Below, piece by piece: positions 44,447 to 52,104 of a stretch of DNA of 64,000 nt. The notes below the pieces were generated by a model. The model was given only the letters and a program-made list of their open reading frames with translations. It did not search any database and was not told the DNA's origin. The translations under genes and the position numbers were made by a program. The stretch comes from Nostoc commune NIES-4072 (GTDB taxonomy: Bacteria > Cyanobacteriota > Cyanobacteriia > Cyanobacteriales > Nostocaceae). The stretch is taken from positions 4,318,513-4,382,512 of the forward strand of contig NZ_BDUD01000001.1 of NCBI RefSeq assembly GCF_003113895.1. Reading direction: 5' to 3'. Each line of letters opens with the position of its first letter. Within the stretch, counting starts at the first letter, position 1.

Positions 44447-46105
44447 TTACTGCCATACAAAGACTTTGGCTTCGTATGGGCCCAAGTCAGTTATGATGCC
44501 ATCGTCACCAGCTTCGACATCATAATTGCCTGTCCACTCATGCCATGTACCAGGGCTAGGAAAGTTAGGAACATGATAGTCAGCTAGGAAATTTTCAGAG
44601 AAATTTGCAATTACGACTACACGAGAACCTTCATCATTCCAACGAGTATAAGCTAATACTTTAGCCTCTGGATTTTCGTGGATAAAATCAATATTTTCTG
44701 TGTAAAGAGCATGACTGCTTTTACGTAGGTTGGTTAAGCCTTTGTATGATTCAAATAAACTACGATTTAAATCATTACCTAACAGCGTCCAATCGATTTT
44801 CGATGATTCGGGTTGTTTAGGTTTGTACTCCCCAAATTCTTCTCCCATCCAAATTAAAGGTACGCCAACAGCAGTCATTAGGATGGCTACTCCTAATTTA
44901 ACCCGCCTAAAAGCTTCTTCGTCAAAAATCTCACGGTTTCCTAATTCAACCATGACATGGTTATGGTCGTGGTTCGTGAGGTAATTTACTACATTGGTGG
45001 CACCTAAGAAGCCTTGGCGCTTGCAGTCAATGACATCTTTGAGACGCTCTAAATCAAATGTATCACCGCAGATATGTTCTAGAATGCAGTGATAAAAACT
45101 GTCATGCCAGCAACCATCCATTGGCCCATCTACATTGGTAATGCTGGTAGTTTCAGGAATATGTTCGGCAACGTTATAAAAAGGCTTCATGCTAGCAGTT
45201 TTTTTGGCTTCCTGAACAATCCAGTGCATGAAATCGTAGTTAGCAATTTGCCGCGCCGCATCATAGCGAATCCCATCAATATGATATTCTGATATCCAAA
45301 AACGGATTGTTTCACCAATAAATTTCCACGCTGGTTTAATATCTAATTTTTCGTCATAATGTTCATAATTAAACTCAGGGCCCCAGTTATTATCAGGGTC
45401 ACGGGGTTCATGATGATACCAATAATCGTGGTCAATTTGTGTTAAGGGAGCAGATGCTTCTGAGTGGTTATAAATACCGTCCAGAATTACACGAATACCT
45501 TTACCATGACACTCATCAATCAAATTTTTTAACTCAGCAGTAGAACCATAACTAGATTCTGTTGCAAAGAAGTGCCTGGGGTTATAACCCCAACTATAAT
45601 CACCAGGATATTCTTTAAGTGGCATCAACTCAATAGCGTTGATTCCTAGTTCGCATAAATAATCTAACTTTTCAATGACGTGTTTGTACTTACCTCGTGC
45701 ATAAGGGTCATCCTCACCACCAGAAAAGTCACCAACATGCAATTCATAAATTACTAATTCGTGGTCAGCAGGTAAAGGTTTATCATCATGTTGCCAAATA
45801 TAGGTATCGGTAATCCTTTCGCCATCTTTGACCCGGATAACGCCATCATCTTTTCCACTCTGTTCATCTACATCAGTTACCTCAGGATCTGTAACATCAA
45901 CCCATTGTTCTGGTTCAAAAAACCATGAATTTGACTGGACACGGAATTTATATTTATAAACGCCGTCTTCTAGTTCAACGCTTGTACGAAAATAACCATC
46001 ATCACCTTTCTCCATTGGAATTTCTTGCCAATCAGAAAAAGAACCAATTAATGCAGCTCCTTTGTTATAAGGTGCAAATAAACTAAATTCAATTGGCTTT
46101 GCCAT
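44447..46105 (-). CDS. GH13 alpha-amylase-family enzyme with CBM48
   Basis: 552 residues. N-terminal CBM48 glycogen-binding domain (ALIGSFSDWQEIPME, GVYKYKFRVQ), linker, then the GH13 barrel: YELHVGDFSGG, AIELMPLKEYPGDYSWGYNP, ILDGIYNHS, catalytic nucleophile in GIRYDAAR, acid/base in NVAEHIPE, third acid in LTNHDHNH, and a C-terminal all-beta domain (RVVVIANFSEN). Acts on alpha-1,4/1,6-glucans. It is shorter than GlgB (about 640-760) and resembles GlgB/trehalohydrolase-like GH13 members of cyanobacteria; exact activity (branching, debranching or hydrolysis) is open. No signal peptide. Confidence 0.85.
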   Translation of the reverse strand: MAKPIEFSLFAPYNKGAALIGSFSDWQEIPMEKGDDGYFRTSVELEDGVYKYKFRVQSNSWFFEPEQWVDVTDPEVTDVDEQSGKDDGVIRVKDGERITDTYIWQHDDKPLPADHELVIYELHVGDFSGGEDDPYARGKYKHVIEKLDYLCELGINAIELMPLKEYPGDYSWGYNPRHFFATESSYGSTAELKNLIDECHGKGIRVILDGIYNHSEASAPLTQIDHDYWYHHEPRDPDNNWGPEFNYEHYDEKLDIKPAWKFIGETIRFWISEYHIDGIRYDAARQIANYDFMHWIVQEAKKTASMKPFYNVAEHIPETTSITNVDGPMDGCWHDSFYHCILEHICGDTFDLERLKDVIDCKRQGFLGATNVVNYLTNHDHNHVMVELGNREIFDEEAFRRVKLGVAILMTAVGVPLIWMGEEFGEYKPKQPESSKIDWTLLGNDLNRSLFESYKGLTNLRKSSHALYTENIDFIHENPEAKVLAYTRWNDEGSRVVVIANFSENFLADYHVPNFPSPGTWHEWTGNYDVEAGDDGIITDLGPYEAKVFVWQ

Positions 46106-46417
46106 AGAAATGTTTGTAATATCAAGGGTTGATAGAAGTATTTTCGGATACTTAATTGAATTTACAAATCGCTCTAAAGAAATAATTCTATAACTAGTGC
46201 TTCTATCTTGAGGATGAATTTATAAAAATTTTATAAAAATAGTTACTTGTTAGCTATTTTTGACTGTTTTTAGAATTTGTTTTTTAAATAATATTCAGAA
46301 TATATTTAGTACACTCGCTGCCTATAATACTAAATTTTAAAGGTGTTTATGAAGTTATTAATTAGCAAATATTAAGTAAAACTAAAATGGTTATTGCTAA
46401 ATACCTGCTGTATAAGA
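46106..46417. other. AT-rich intergenic region
   Basis: Promoter-side region of the GH13 gene. ATTTATAAAAATTTTATAAA near 46218 is palindromic-looking AT sequence. Nothing else seen. Confidence 0.4.
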
Positions 46418-46795
46418 TTACTCAATTTTGCCGTTAGTTTGTTGCAGATAACTTAATAACCAACCTGCGGCTGTCGCCCTGCGAGTTTGCCGAGGCCCAA
46501 ATTCCCCAATTTTGTAACCTTTGAAACCCAGCTTTTCTTTGAGCAGTTGTTTATTTTCAACAGTAATTGAACGAGTCAACTTGACTGTTGCGGGGCGAGA
46601 TTCAATAAAATTTGGTGGTTGGGGGTAATCATCTTGCCATTCTGGTGCAACTAGGCTAGTGTCCCATTGTGCAGTTGAGGAATCATAGCGATAGCCTAAA
46701 TAATGCCATAGCAACTCGTTGACTGTGGCATCATCAAGTTTTTCCTCAAGAATTGCCCAAATTGTTTCTGTATTGAGTGGTGGCAAGTTAGACAT
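46418..46795 (-). CDS. DUF1823 family protein
   Basis: 125 residues from ATG 46795 (MSNLPPLNTETIWAILEEKL); a TTG five codons earlier is unlikely. Small soluble cyanobacterial/plastid protein of unknown function. Blocks seen: DATVNELLWHYLGYRYDSST, VAPEWQDDYPQPPNFIESRP, VKLTRSI, EKLGFKGYKIGEFGPRQTRR. The family is nearly universal in oxygenic phototrophs. Stand-alone. Confidence 0.8.
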   Translation of the reverse strand: MSNLPPLNTETIWAILEEKLDDATVNELLWHYLGYRYDSSTAQWDTSLVAPEWQDDYPQPPNFIESRPATVKLTRSITVENKQLLKEKLGFKGYKIGEFGPRQTRRATAAGWLLSYLQQTNGKIE

Positions 46796-47113
46796 AAGCA
46801 AGCAATTCAAAATTCCAAGTTTAGAAACTAACTACTGATTAATTAAATTCACTACAGTTAGTAGGTGTTGAAAAATACTTTATCACTACTCTGTGACACT
46901 TCCAAAAGATAGACAAATTACTAAAGTGACTCTGAATCAGGAGATTCGCTAACTCAGCAGGAAAATTATGGGAATAGGGGAATAGTCGGTGGCAAGTACA
47001 AACATCGCGGTGATGATGACGAAGACCAGGATTAATTTCGTTAGTTGGAGTTAAAAACAGCTTGTGTATACACAAACTAGGTAGACTGGAAATCGTAAAG
47101 ATTATACCAGTCT
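46796..47113. promoter_or_regulatory. Divergent intergenic region
   Basis: Between DUF1823 (minus) and acyP (plus). An open frame on the minus strand (46839-47075) has no protein-like features. No repeat or operator recognised. Confidence 0.4.
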
Positions 47114-47416
47114 ATGCAGAATTCTACAGCACTGCCAAAGATCATCCGCGCCCATGTATTCATTTCTGGCCGAGTCCAAGGAGTTGGCTATCGGTATTCC
47201 ACTGTAGATACAGCTAGGCAGTTGGGATTAACCGGCTGGGTGCGAAATCTCCCTGATAATCGAGTAGAGGCAGTCTTTGAAGGAGCGCAAGATATTGTAG
47301 ATAACATGGTTCGCTGGTGTCACTCTGGGCCACCTGCTGCTGTAGTTCAAGATGTTGTGGTTGAGTATGAAGAACCGGAAGGGTTACGGGGATTTGAAGT
47401 TAAACGGGTTGATTAA
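47114..47416 (+). CDS. acyP: Acylphosphatase
   Basis: 100 residues. Hydrolyses acyl phosphates. VFISGRVQGVGYRYSTVDTA carries the phosphate-binding loop and catalytic Arg; GLTGWVRNLPDNRVEAVFEG the catalytic Asn. Its TAA stop lies in the first bases of a family-A repeat, so the repeat may have fixed the end of the gene; the C-terminus GFEVKRVD is only slightly different from the usual FEVRY-type end. Confidence 0.95.
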   Translation: MQNSTALPKIIRAHVFISGRVQGVGYRYSTVDTARQLGLTGWVRNLPDNRVEAVFEGAQDIVDNMVRWCHSGPPAAVVQDVVVEYEEPEGLRGFEVKRVD

Positions 47417-47525
47417 ACCAATTCGCAATTCGCAATTCGCAATTACGTTTTGTGACGGGGATTTAGACCCCGACACAAAACGTGCTGCCTATCTTGCTGG
47501 GGACTTAAACCCCCAAAGTTCGTTA
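47413..47525 (+). repeat. Family-A interspersed repeat, copy 3
   Basis: Lies between convergent acyP and tmk, touching the acyP stop. Its ACGTTTTGTG...CACAAAACGT hairpin could work as a bidirectional terminator. Confidence 0.85.
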
Positions 47526-47538
47526 ATCATTGGTCTGC

Positions 47539-48174
47539 CTATGGCAACTCCTTCAAGTGTACGCGCAAAATTCCTTGAATGACTTGTTGTACAGCTTCTT
47601 TACTCAAACTGCCATCTACCCGCACAATTCTTGAGGGATAGGATGCTGCTAACTCTGCGTATCCTTGCTGAACGCGCCGATGAAAAGCGATTGTTTCTTG
47701 TTCAATGCGGTCTAACCCTATTCCATCTCCTCGTTTACGGGCTAGTCCTACTTCGACATCGACATCTAGCCAAATAGTTAAGTCACTCTCTAAACCAGCA
47801 GTGGCAATATGATTAAGCTGATTGATTAAACTCATGTTAAGACCGCGACCATATCCTTGGTAGGCAATGGTAGAGTCAGTGTAGCGATCGCATAAAATAT
47901 ATTTCCCTGCTTGCAGTTGCGGTTTAAGTTCTTGTTCAACGTGTTGCGATCGGTCAGCAGCATACAACAAAAGTTCTGTCACTTGTGCAACTGGTTTATC
48001 CTCCGTCTTCTCTAATAGCAAGCGGCGAAGATGTAAGCCTAACTCTGTTCCACCGGGTTCACGAGTAACCACCACAGAAACACCCAGACTTTCCAACCAC
48101 TTAGAACAAAGCTGCATTTGGCTGGTTTTACCACAGCCTTCTACCCCTTCAAATACAATTAATTTGCCATTCAT
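47539..48174 (-). CDS. tmk: Thymidylate kinase
   Basis: 211 residues. Phosphorylates dTMP to dTDP. P-loop FEGVEGCGKTSQ, TREPGGTELG, LLLYAADRSQHVE, CDRYTDSTIAYQGYGRGL (the DRY motif), DLTIWLDVDVEVGLARKRG (lid). Length is normal. ATG 48174. Confidence 0.95.
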   Translation of the reverse strand: MNGKLIVFEGVEGCGKTSQMQLCSKWLESLGVSVVVTREPGGTELGLHLRRLLLEKTEDKPVAQVTELLLYAADRSQHVEQELKPQLQAGKYILCDRYTDSTIAYQGYGRGLNMSLINQLNHIATAGLESDLTIWLDVDVEVGLARKRGDGIGLDRIEQETIAFHRRVQQGYAELAASYPSRIVRVDGSLSKEAVQQVIQGILRVHLKELP

Positions 48175-48216
48175 ACTTTTTATGTTTACTACTTTAAAAA
48201 TAACTTTTGGATATAA

Positions 48217-48485
48217 GGCAATACGCTTGGGTTAGCGCCAAAAACCTTTCAGGACTTACGCAAAAACTCTCTGAAACTCTTATTCCTTTGTGTCCTTTGC
48301 GCCCTACCCTGCGGGAAGCCGCTTCGCGTCTATGTGGTTCGTTTTTTCTTAATAGGACTTACGCAAAAATTGCTAAAAAGCTTAATTTCTCGAACCGCCA
48401 AGACGCCAAGAGCGCCGAGAATTCGTAGAGTGTGCGTAAGTCCTATTAATTTGGATAAGTCTTGTCCATAACTGAACCGTATTGC
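48217..48485. mobile_element. Probable composite family-D element with nested family-B copy
   Basis: Outer ends GCAATACGCTTGGGTTA (48217) and, inverted, TAACTGAACCGTATTGC (to about 48485) resemble family-D ends. Inside lies a partial family-B end (CAGGACTTACGCAAAAA, 48249) and a full family-B copy. Nested insertion is inferred. Confidence 0.5.
48353..48445 (+). mobile_element. Family-B 93-bp MITE-like element, copy 2
   Basis: Same 93 bases as at 22647, same orientation, full 13-bp inverted ends. Confidence 0.9.
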
Positions 48486-48501
48486 ACCCTAACCACTGCT
48501 T

Positions 48502-48680
48502 GAATTCAATAAACGACTACCCGAATTCAATAAACGACTACCCGAATTCAATAAACGACTACCCGAATTCAATAAACGAGCACCCGAATTCAATAAACGA
48601 GTACCCGAATTCAATAAACGAGTACCCGAATTCAATAAACGAGTACCCGAATTCAATAAACGACCGCCCGAATTCAATAA
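48502..48680. repeat. 21-bp tandem array, 8 full units plus a partial one
   Basis: Units start at 48502, 48523, 48544, 48565, 48586, 48607, 48628, 48649 and 48670 with GAATTCAATAAACGA; only 2-4 positions vary (CTA, GCA, GTA, CCG before CCC). Because 21 is a multiple of 3, frames on both strands stay open, but the encoded NSINDYP or LLNSGSR repeats have no supporting start context. Confidence 0.95.
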
Positions 48681-48945
48681 CCATCACTGCGATTAAGTAG
48701 GTAATCTTTGGGATTTAAGAAGAAATTCGACTTGTGTGTACACGGTAGGTTTTTAAGGGGGGTTAGGGGGGATCTAAAATCTAGGTGGTACACCGAAAAA
48801 TTATGAGATGCTTATCACAATAGGCTTTTACGTTAAGTTGACACCAATGACATCTGTGCGCCCCTACTCTCTGTTCAGAAAATTTAAGAGATGGGAACTC
48901 TAGCTAATAAGCTTAATTACAGTATCGCACCCAGCACTGCCAATC

Positions 48946-49722
48946 ATGTCCCATCCTGCTCATGCTACTTTGGGCCAATCCTCTTACCCTCACTTGACTA
49001 GAAGCCTGAGTGCTGTTGAAAGTTGGGGCTTTGGCTTGACAGCTCATATTTCCTGGACAGCATTGGTTCCAGCAATTCATGCTGCTCTCGGTTCCCAAGC
49101 TATTTTTGTCTGGATACCTGCGGTGATTTTCGGAATGCTGCTCAATTATCAGGTAAAACGCTTGGGTATGCATTTTATGAATGTGGCTGGAGGAACACCT
49201 AATTATGCTACCAAGCTGCTGCAAAACTACCCACAATTAGCTTGCTATGCCGCAATTGGATACCTCCTTAACTGGGTTTCCTACTTAGCAGTTAATACCA
49301 TCGTACTCAGAGATTTAATTCAGGTGAATATGCAGGCGCTGGGTATTGCCTGCCCAGAAATATTGCTGGATATTGGCTTTACACTGTTGCCGTTTATCGT
49401 GGCGTTTAGTGGGACTCGCGCCCTAAGTATTTTACATTTGTTTTTTATAATTCCAGCCTTTGGACTGCTAATAATATTTTGTGTAGAGGGTCTTGGCTGG
49501 TTAACGTTCTCTAGTGATAGTCCTGGGTTTTTTCCTAGCAATTGGTCATTTTTGAGCTTTGTAGATTGGGCAAAGTGGTTCTTTTTCGTCACTTATGCCA
49601 CCTACAGTTGTGAAACAGCTTCTTCTTTTGTCGCCGATAGTCGCCAACCCACTCAGACGCTGCGCTTTCTAGATGTTGCGGCTTGGATGATGCCACCTAT
49701 TTTTTTAGGGGGTCTTGGGTAA
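48946..49722 (+). CDS. APC-type amino-acid permease, N-terminal half of a split permease-kinase
   Basis: 258 residues before TAA at 49720. Hydrophobic, about six helices, with ESWGFGLTAHISW, AGGTPNYATKLL, YATYSCETASSFVADSR and DVAAWMMPPIFLGG: the first half of an APC-superfamily transporter. The second half and a histidine kinase continue at once in the -1 frame. At 49701-49707 the frame reads T TTT TTA, the classic slippery heptamer, followed by GGG. Options: programmed -1 frameshift, stop-start reinitiation at TAATGATG (49720-49727), a true indel, or an assembly error in the T7/G5 run. The start ATG is shadowed by ATCATG; no strong SD. Confidence 0.75.
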   Translation: MSHPAHATLGQSSYPHLTRSLSAVESWGFGLTAHISWTALVPAIHAALGSQAIFVWIPAVIFGMLLNYQVKRLGMHFMNVAGGTPNYATKLLQNYPQLACYAAIGYLLNWVSYLAVNTIVLRDLIQVNMQALGIACPEILLDIGFTLLPFIVAFSGTRALSILHLFFIIPAFGLLIIFCVEGLGWLTFSSDSPGFFPSNWSFLSFVDWAKWFFFVTYATYSCETASSFVADSRQPTQTLRFLDVAAWMMPPIFLGGLG

Positions 49723-51755
49723 TGATGCGGTTAGCAACAGATTCAAGCCTCAAAGACAATGCTTTTCTGAATCTTGTGGCGGCTTCTCAGCCCTTCTGGG
49801 GAAAATCAGCCGCTATAAGTGTTTCCTTTTTGCTGGTGGCTGCAAGTCTTTTAGGTTCGGCAACGGTCGTTTCTAATTGCCCGCGAATTTTGTATCAGTT
49901 GGCGTTAGACAAACACATTTCATCAGTATTTTCCGTTGTATCACGCCGGGGTGTGTTTGTCCCAGCATTGACATTGACACTGGTGCTATGCCTAATCTAT
50001 CTAATTTGGGGAGATGTGGCGCGAATCGTAGCCATTGGTAATGTTGGCTGGTTTGTCTCCTTTATGTTATTGCATTTGGGGCTTTGGTTGCGGCGCGATC
50101 GCCCGGAAGTTTTGTTTCCTCGCATATCTTTGGCCATTCTGCTGTTAGAAGTTGTGGTGCTAGTGGTGGGCGGACTTGCCTGGGGTTGGCTCAACTTGCT
50201 AATTGGGCTATTATTTCCCATTGGTGTTATGGGAATTGATGCAGTGATTCGCCGTGTGAATTTTCCTCCATTCCATGCCAATTGGTGGATGCGGCGATAT
50301 AAATCGCGCCCTGTAGTATTTATCAAAGACTCAGTAGTTCTCCAAGTGAGCATCCTGATATTTTTACTGTGCAGCGCAGTAGGAGTTGGCTGGTTATTCG
50401 GTGTCAAATTTAACAAAGTTGCAACTGCGGGGGGTGAAAATCTATTTGTGGTGCTGCTGATGACGGTGGCATTTGTGGGAGTAGCGATCGCTTGTTGGAC
50501 AAGTTTACCGCAAGTGGTGGCGATCGCAGAAGCACGAGAAGCTGCCGAACACCTGTTTACTGTTGCCCAGGATGGTATTTTAGTTGTGAATGATCAAGGT
50601 ATTATCCAGCAAGCTAATCCAGCAACTGAATCTTTCTTTGGTATCAAGCCATCTGAGTTGCAGGGAAATCACCTTAACAAATGGCTACCTGCATTAGTCT
50701 ACTATCCAGAAGAGTGGACAAAGCGCAGCGAACAAACCCTACTTCACAATGGAAAAAACAAAATCCTAGAAATTTCCATCTCAGACCGACCCCATCAGGA
50801 TTTTCAGGAGTATGTTGTCATTCTCCACGATATCACCCAACGCAAACAAGCAGAGCAGATATTGCGCTACTCAGAAGCACAATTGCGTCAAGAAGCAAAG
50901 CAGCTAGCATCTCAACTGGTGCAGAGTGAAAAAATGTCCAGTTTGGGGCAGTTGGTAGCAGGTGTAGCGCACGAAATCAACAACCCAGTTAACTTTATCT
51001 ATGGCAATATAAACTATGCCAATCAATATATCCAAGATTTATTGGGACTGCTGCAATTATACCAACAAAACTATCCTAATCCAGTAACGGAAATTCAAGA
51101 AGAAACAGAAGCGATCGACTTAGATTTTCTGATGGCAGACTTGCCAAACTTACTAGCTTCTATGAAAGTTGGCGCTGAAAGAATTACAGAAATCGTCCTA
51201 TCTCTACGAAACTTTTCTCGCTTAGATGAAGCAGAAATGAAAGCTGTGAATATCCATGAGGGTATCGATAGTACATTGCTGATTCTGGAACATCGCCTCA
51301 AGCCTAAATCTAACTATCTACCAATTGAAGTTATCAAAGAGTACGGCGATCTGCCATTAGTAGAATGTTATGCTGGACAACTGAATCAGGTATTTATGAA
51401 TCTTCTAGCAAATGCGATCGATGCTTTAGAAGAGGGACTGGGGAATGGTGAGTGGGGAGTAGGGGAAAAAGTGCTTCCTGCTCCCCAGATACGCATTTAT
51501 ACTAAACTCACTAGCGAAAATCAGGTAGTTATTCGCATTGCTGATAATGGCACAGGCATTCCAGAAAAGGTACAAGAACACTTATTTGAACCATTCTTTA
51601 CTACTAAACCAGTTGGTAAAGGTACTGGGTTAGGTTTATCTATTAGTTACCAGATTATCACTCAAAAACATCGGGGAACATTACAATGTATTTCTGCTCC
51701 TGGACAAGGTACAGAATTTGTAATTGTAATTCCACTAAACCAACAAGCTATCTAA
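49722..51755 (+). CDS. Permease C-terminal half fused to PAS-histidine kinase
   Basis: 677 residues if started at ATG 49722, which overlaps the upstream stop; by frameshift it would continue the first half as one protein of about 935 residues. About six to eight more membrane helices (to about residue 265), then a PAS domain (AEHLFTVAQDGILVVNDQGI), a coiled coil, HisKA of the cyanobacterial type with GVAHEINNPVNFIYGN, and HATPase_c ([47 protein letters not shown]). A transporter fused to a kinase recalls CbrA-type nutrient sensors (SLC5-based); here it is APC-based. No response regulator is adjacent. A GGGGAGTAGGGG repeat encodes GLGNGEWGVGE inside the ATPase domain. Confidence 0.8.
   Translation: MMRLATDSSLKDNAFLNLVAASQPFWGKSAAISVSFLLVAASLLGSATVVSNCPRILYQLALDKHISSVFSVVSRRGVFVPALTLTLVLCLIYLIWGDVARIVAIGNVGWFVSFMLLHLGLWLRRDRPEVLFPRISLAILLLEVVVLVVGGLAWGWLNLLIGLLFPIGVMGIDAVIRRVNFPPFHANWWMRRYKSRPVVFIKDSVVLQVSILIFLLCSAVGVGWLFGVKFNKVATAGGENLFVVLLMTVAFVGVAIACWTSLPQVVAIAEAREAAEHLFTVAQDGILVVNDQGIIQQANPATESFFGIKPSELQGNHLNKWLPALVYYPEEWTKRSEQTLLHNGKNKILEISISDRPHQDFQEYVVILHDITQRKQAEQILRYSEAQLRQEAKQLASQLVQSEKMSSLGQLVAGVAHEINNPVNFIYGNINYANQYIQDLLGLLQLYQQNYPNPVTEIQEETEAIDLDFLMADLPNLLASMKVGAERITEIVLSLRNFSRLDEAEMKAVNIHEGIDSTLLILEHRLKPKSNYLPIEVIKEYGDLPLVECYAGQLNQVFMNLLANAIDALEEGLGNGEWGVGEKVLPAPQIRIYTKLTSENQVVIRIADNGTGIPEKVQEHLFEPFFTTKPVGKGTGLGLSISYQIITQKHRGTLQCISAPGQGTEFVIVIPLNQQAI
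51430..51466 (+). repeat. Simple repeat inside the permease-kinase
   Basis: GGGACTGGGGAATGGTGAGT then GGGGAGTAGGGGA, in frame, between the N box and the strand ending in PQIRIYTKL. Confidence 0.8.
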
Positions 51756-51847
51756 TTGTCAACATAAATAGAAATTAGTTCGACACCCATAGGATCACCT
51801 AAGTTAGGAATTAGACTATCATTTTGAAAAAAGGATGATAGATAATT

Positions 51848-52104
51848 ATGGTATGTCAAAACTGTCAACAGGTTATAGAACAGCTAAATATTAATATTGA
51901 CCTTTTCTTTGAGAAATTAGAGACAGCTTCAAATAGAAGACAAATCAGTGAAATTGACAAAGAAATTATTTGTCAATCTTTATTAGGACACTCTCGACAA
52001 CATATAGCTGAAATGTAGAAAAATATTCCACACCTGAAGTAGAAAGACTTCATAACCCATTGTTATGCTACCTGTATAGCGTTGAGGAAACAGAATTATG
52101 TTAA
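51848..52104 (+). pseudogene. Small frameshifted gene before hyuA
   Basis: ATG 51848 reads 56 codons to TAG 52016 (MVCQNCQQVIEQLNIN ... LLGHSRQHIAEM). Immediately after, another frame gives EKYSTPEVERLHNPLLCYLY then SVEETELC and ends at 52104, overlapping the hyuA start. One extra base (ATG TTA GAA) would join them into about 85 residues with a CxxC motif and a helix-turn-helix-like GHSRQHIAEM. Helical, unrecognised. AAAAGGATGA lies about 13 bases upstream. Either a recent frameshift or a 56-residue protein. Confidence 0.4.

Larger units (their letters stand above)
48175..48945. other. Repeat-rich intergenic region
   Basis: Composite of nested elements (48217-48485), then a 21-bp array, then GGGGGGTTAGGGGGGA near 48760 and a GTGCGCCCCTAC half-repeat near 48855. 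No gene. Confidence 0.7.

Noticed and set aside
46839..47075. 78-codon minus-strand frame
   Set aside because: Composition not protein-like and it fills a divergent promoter region.
48482..48700. CRISPR array or repeat protein
   Set aside because: Units are contiguous 21-mers without spacers; open frames on both strands only reflect a period divisible by 3.
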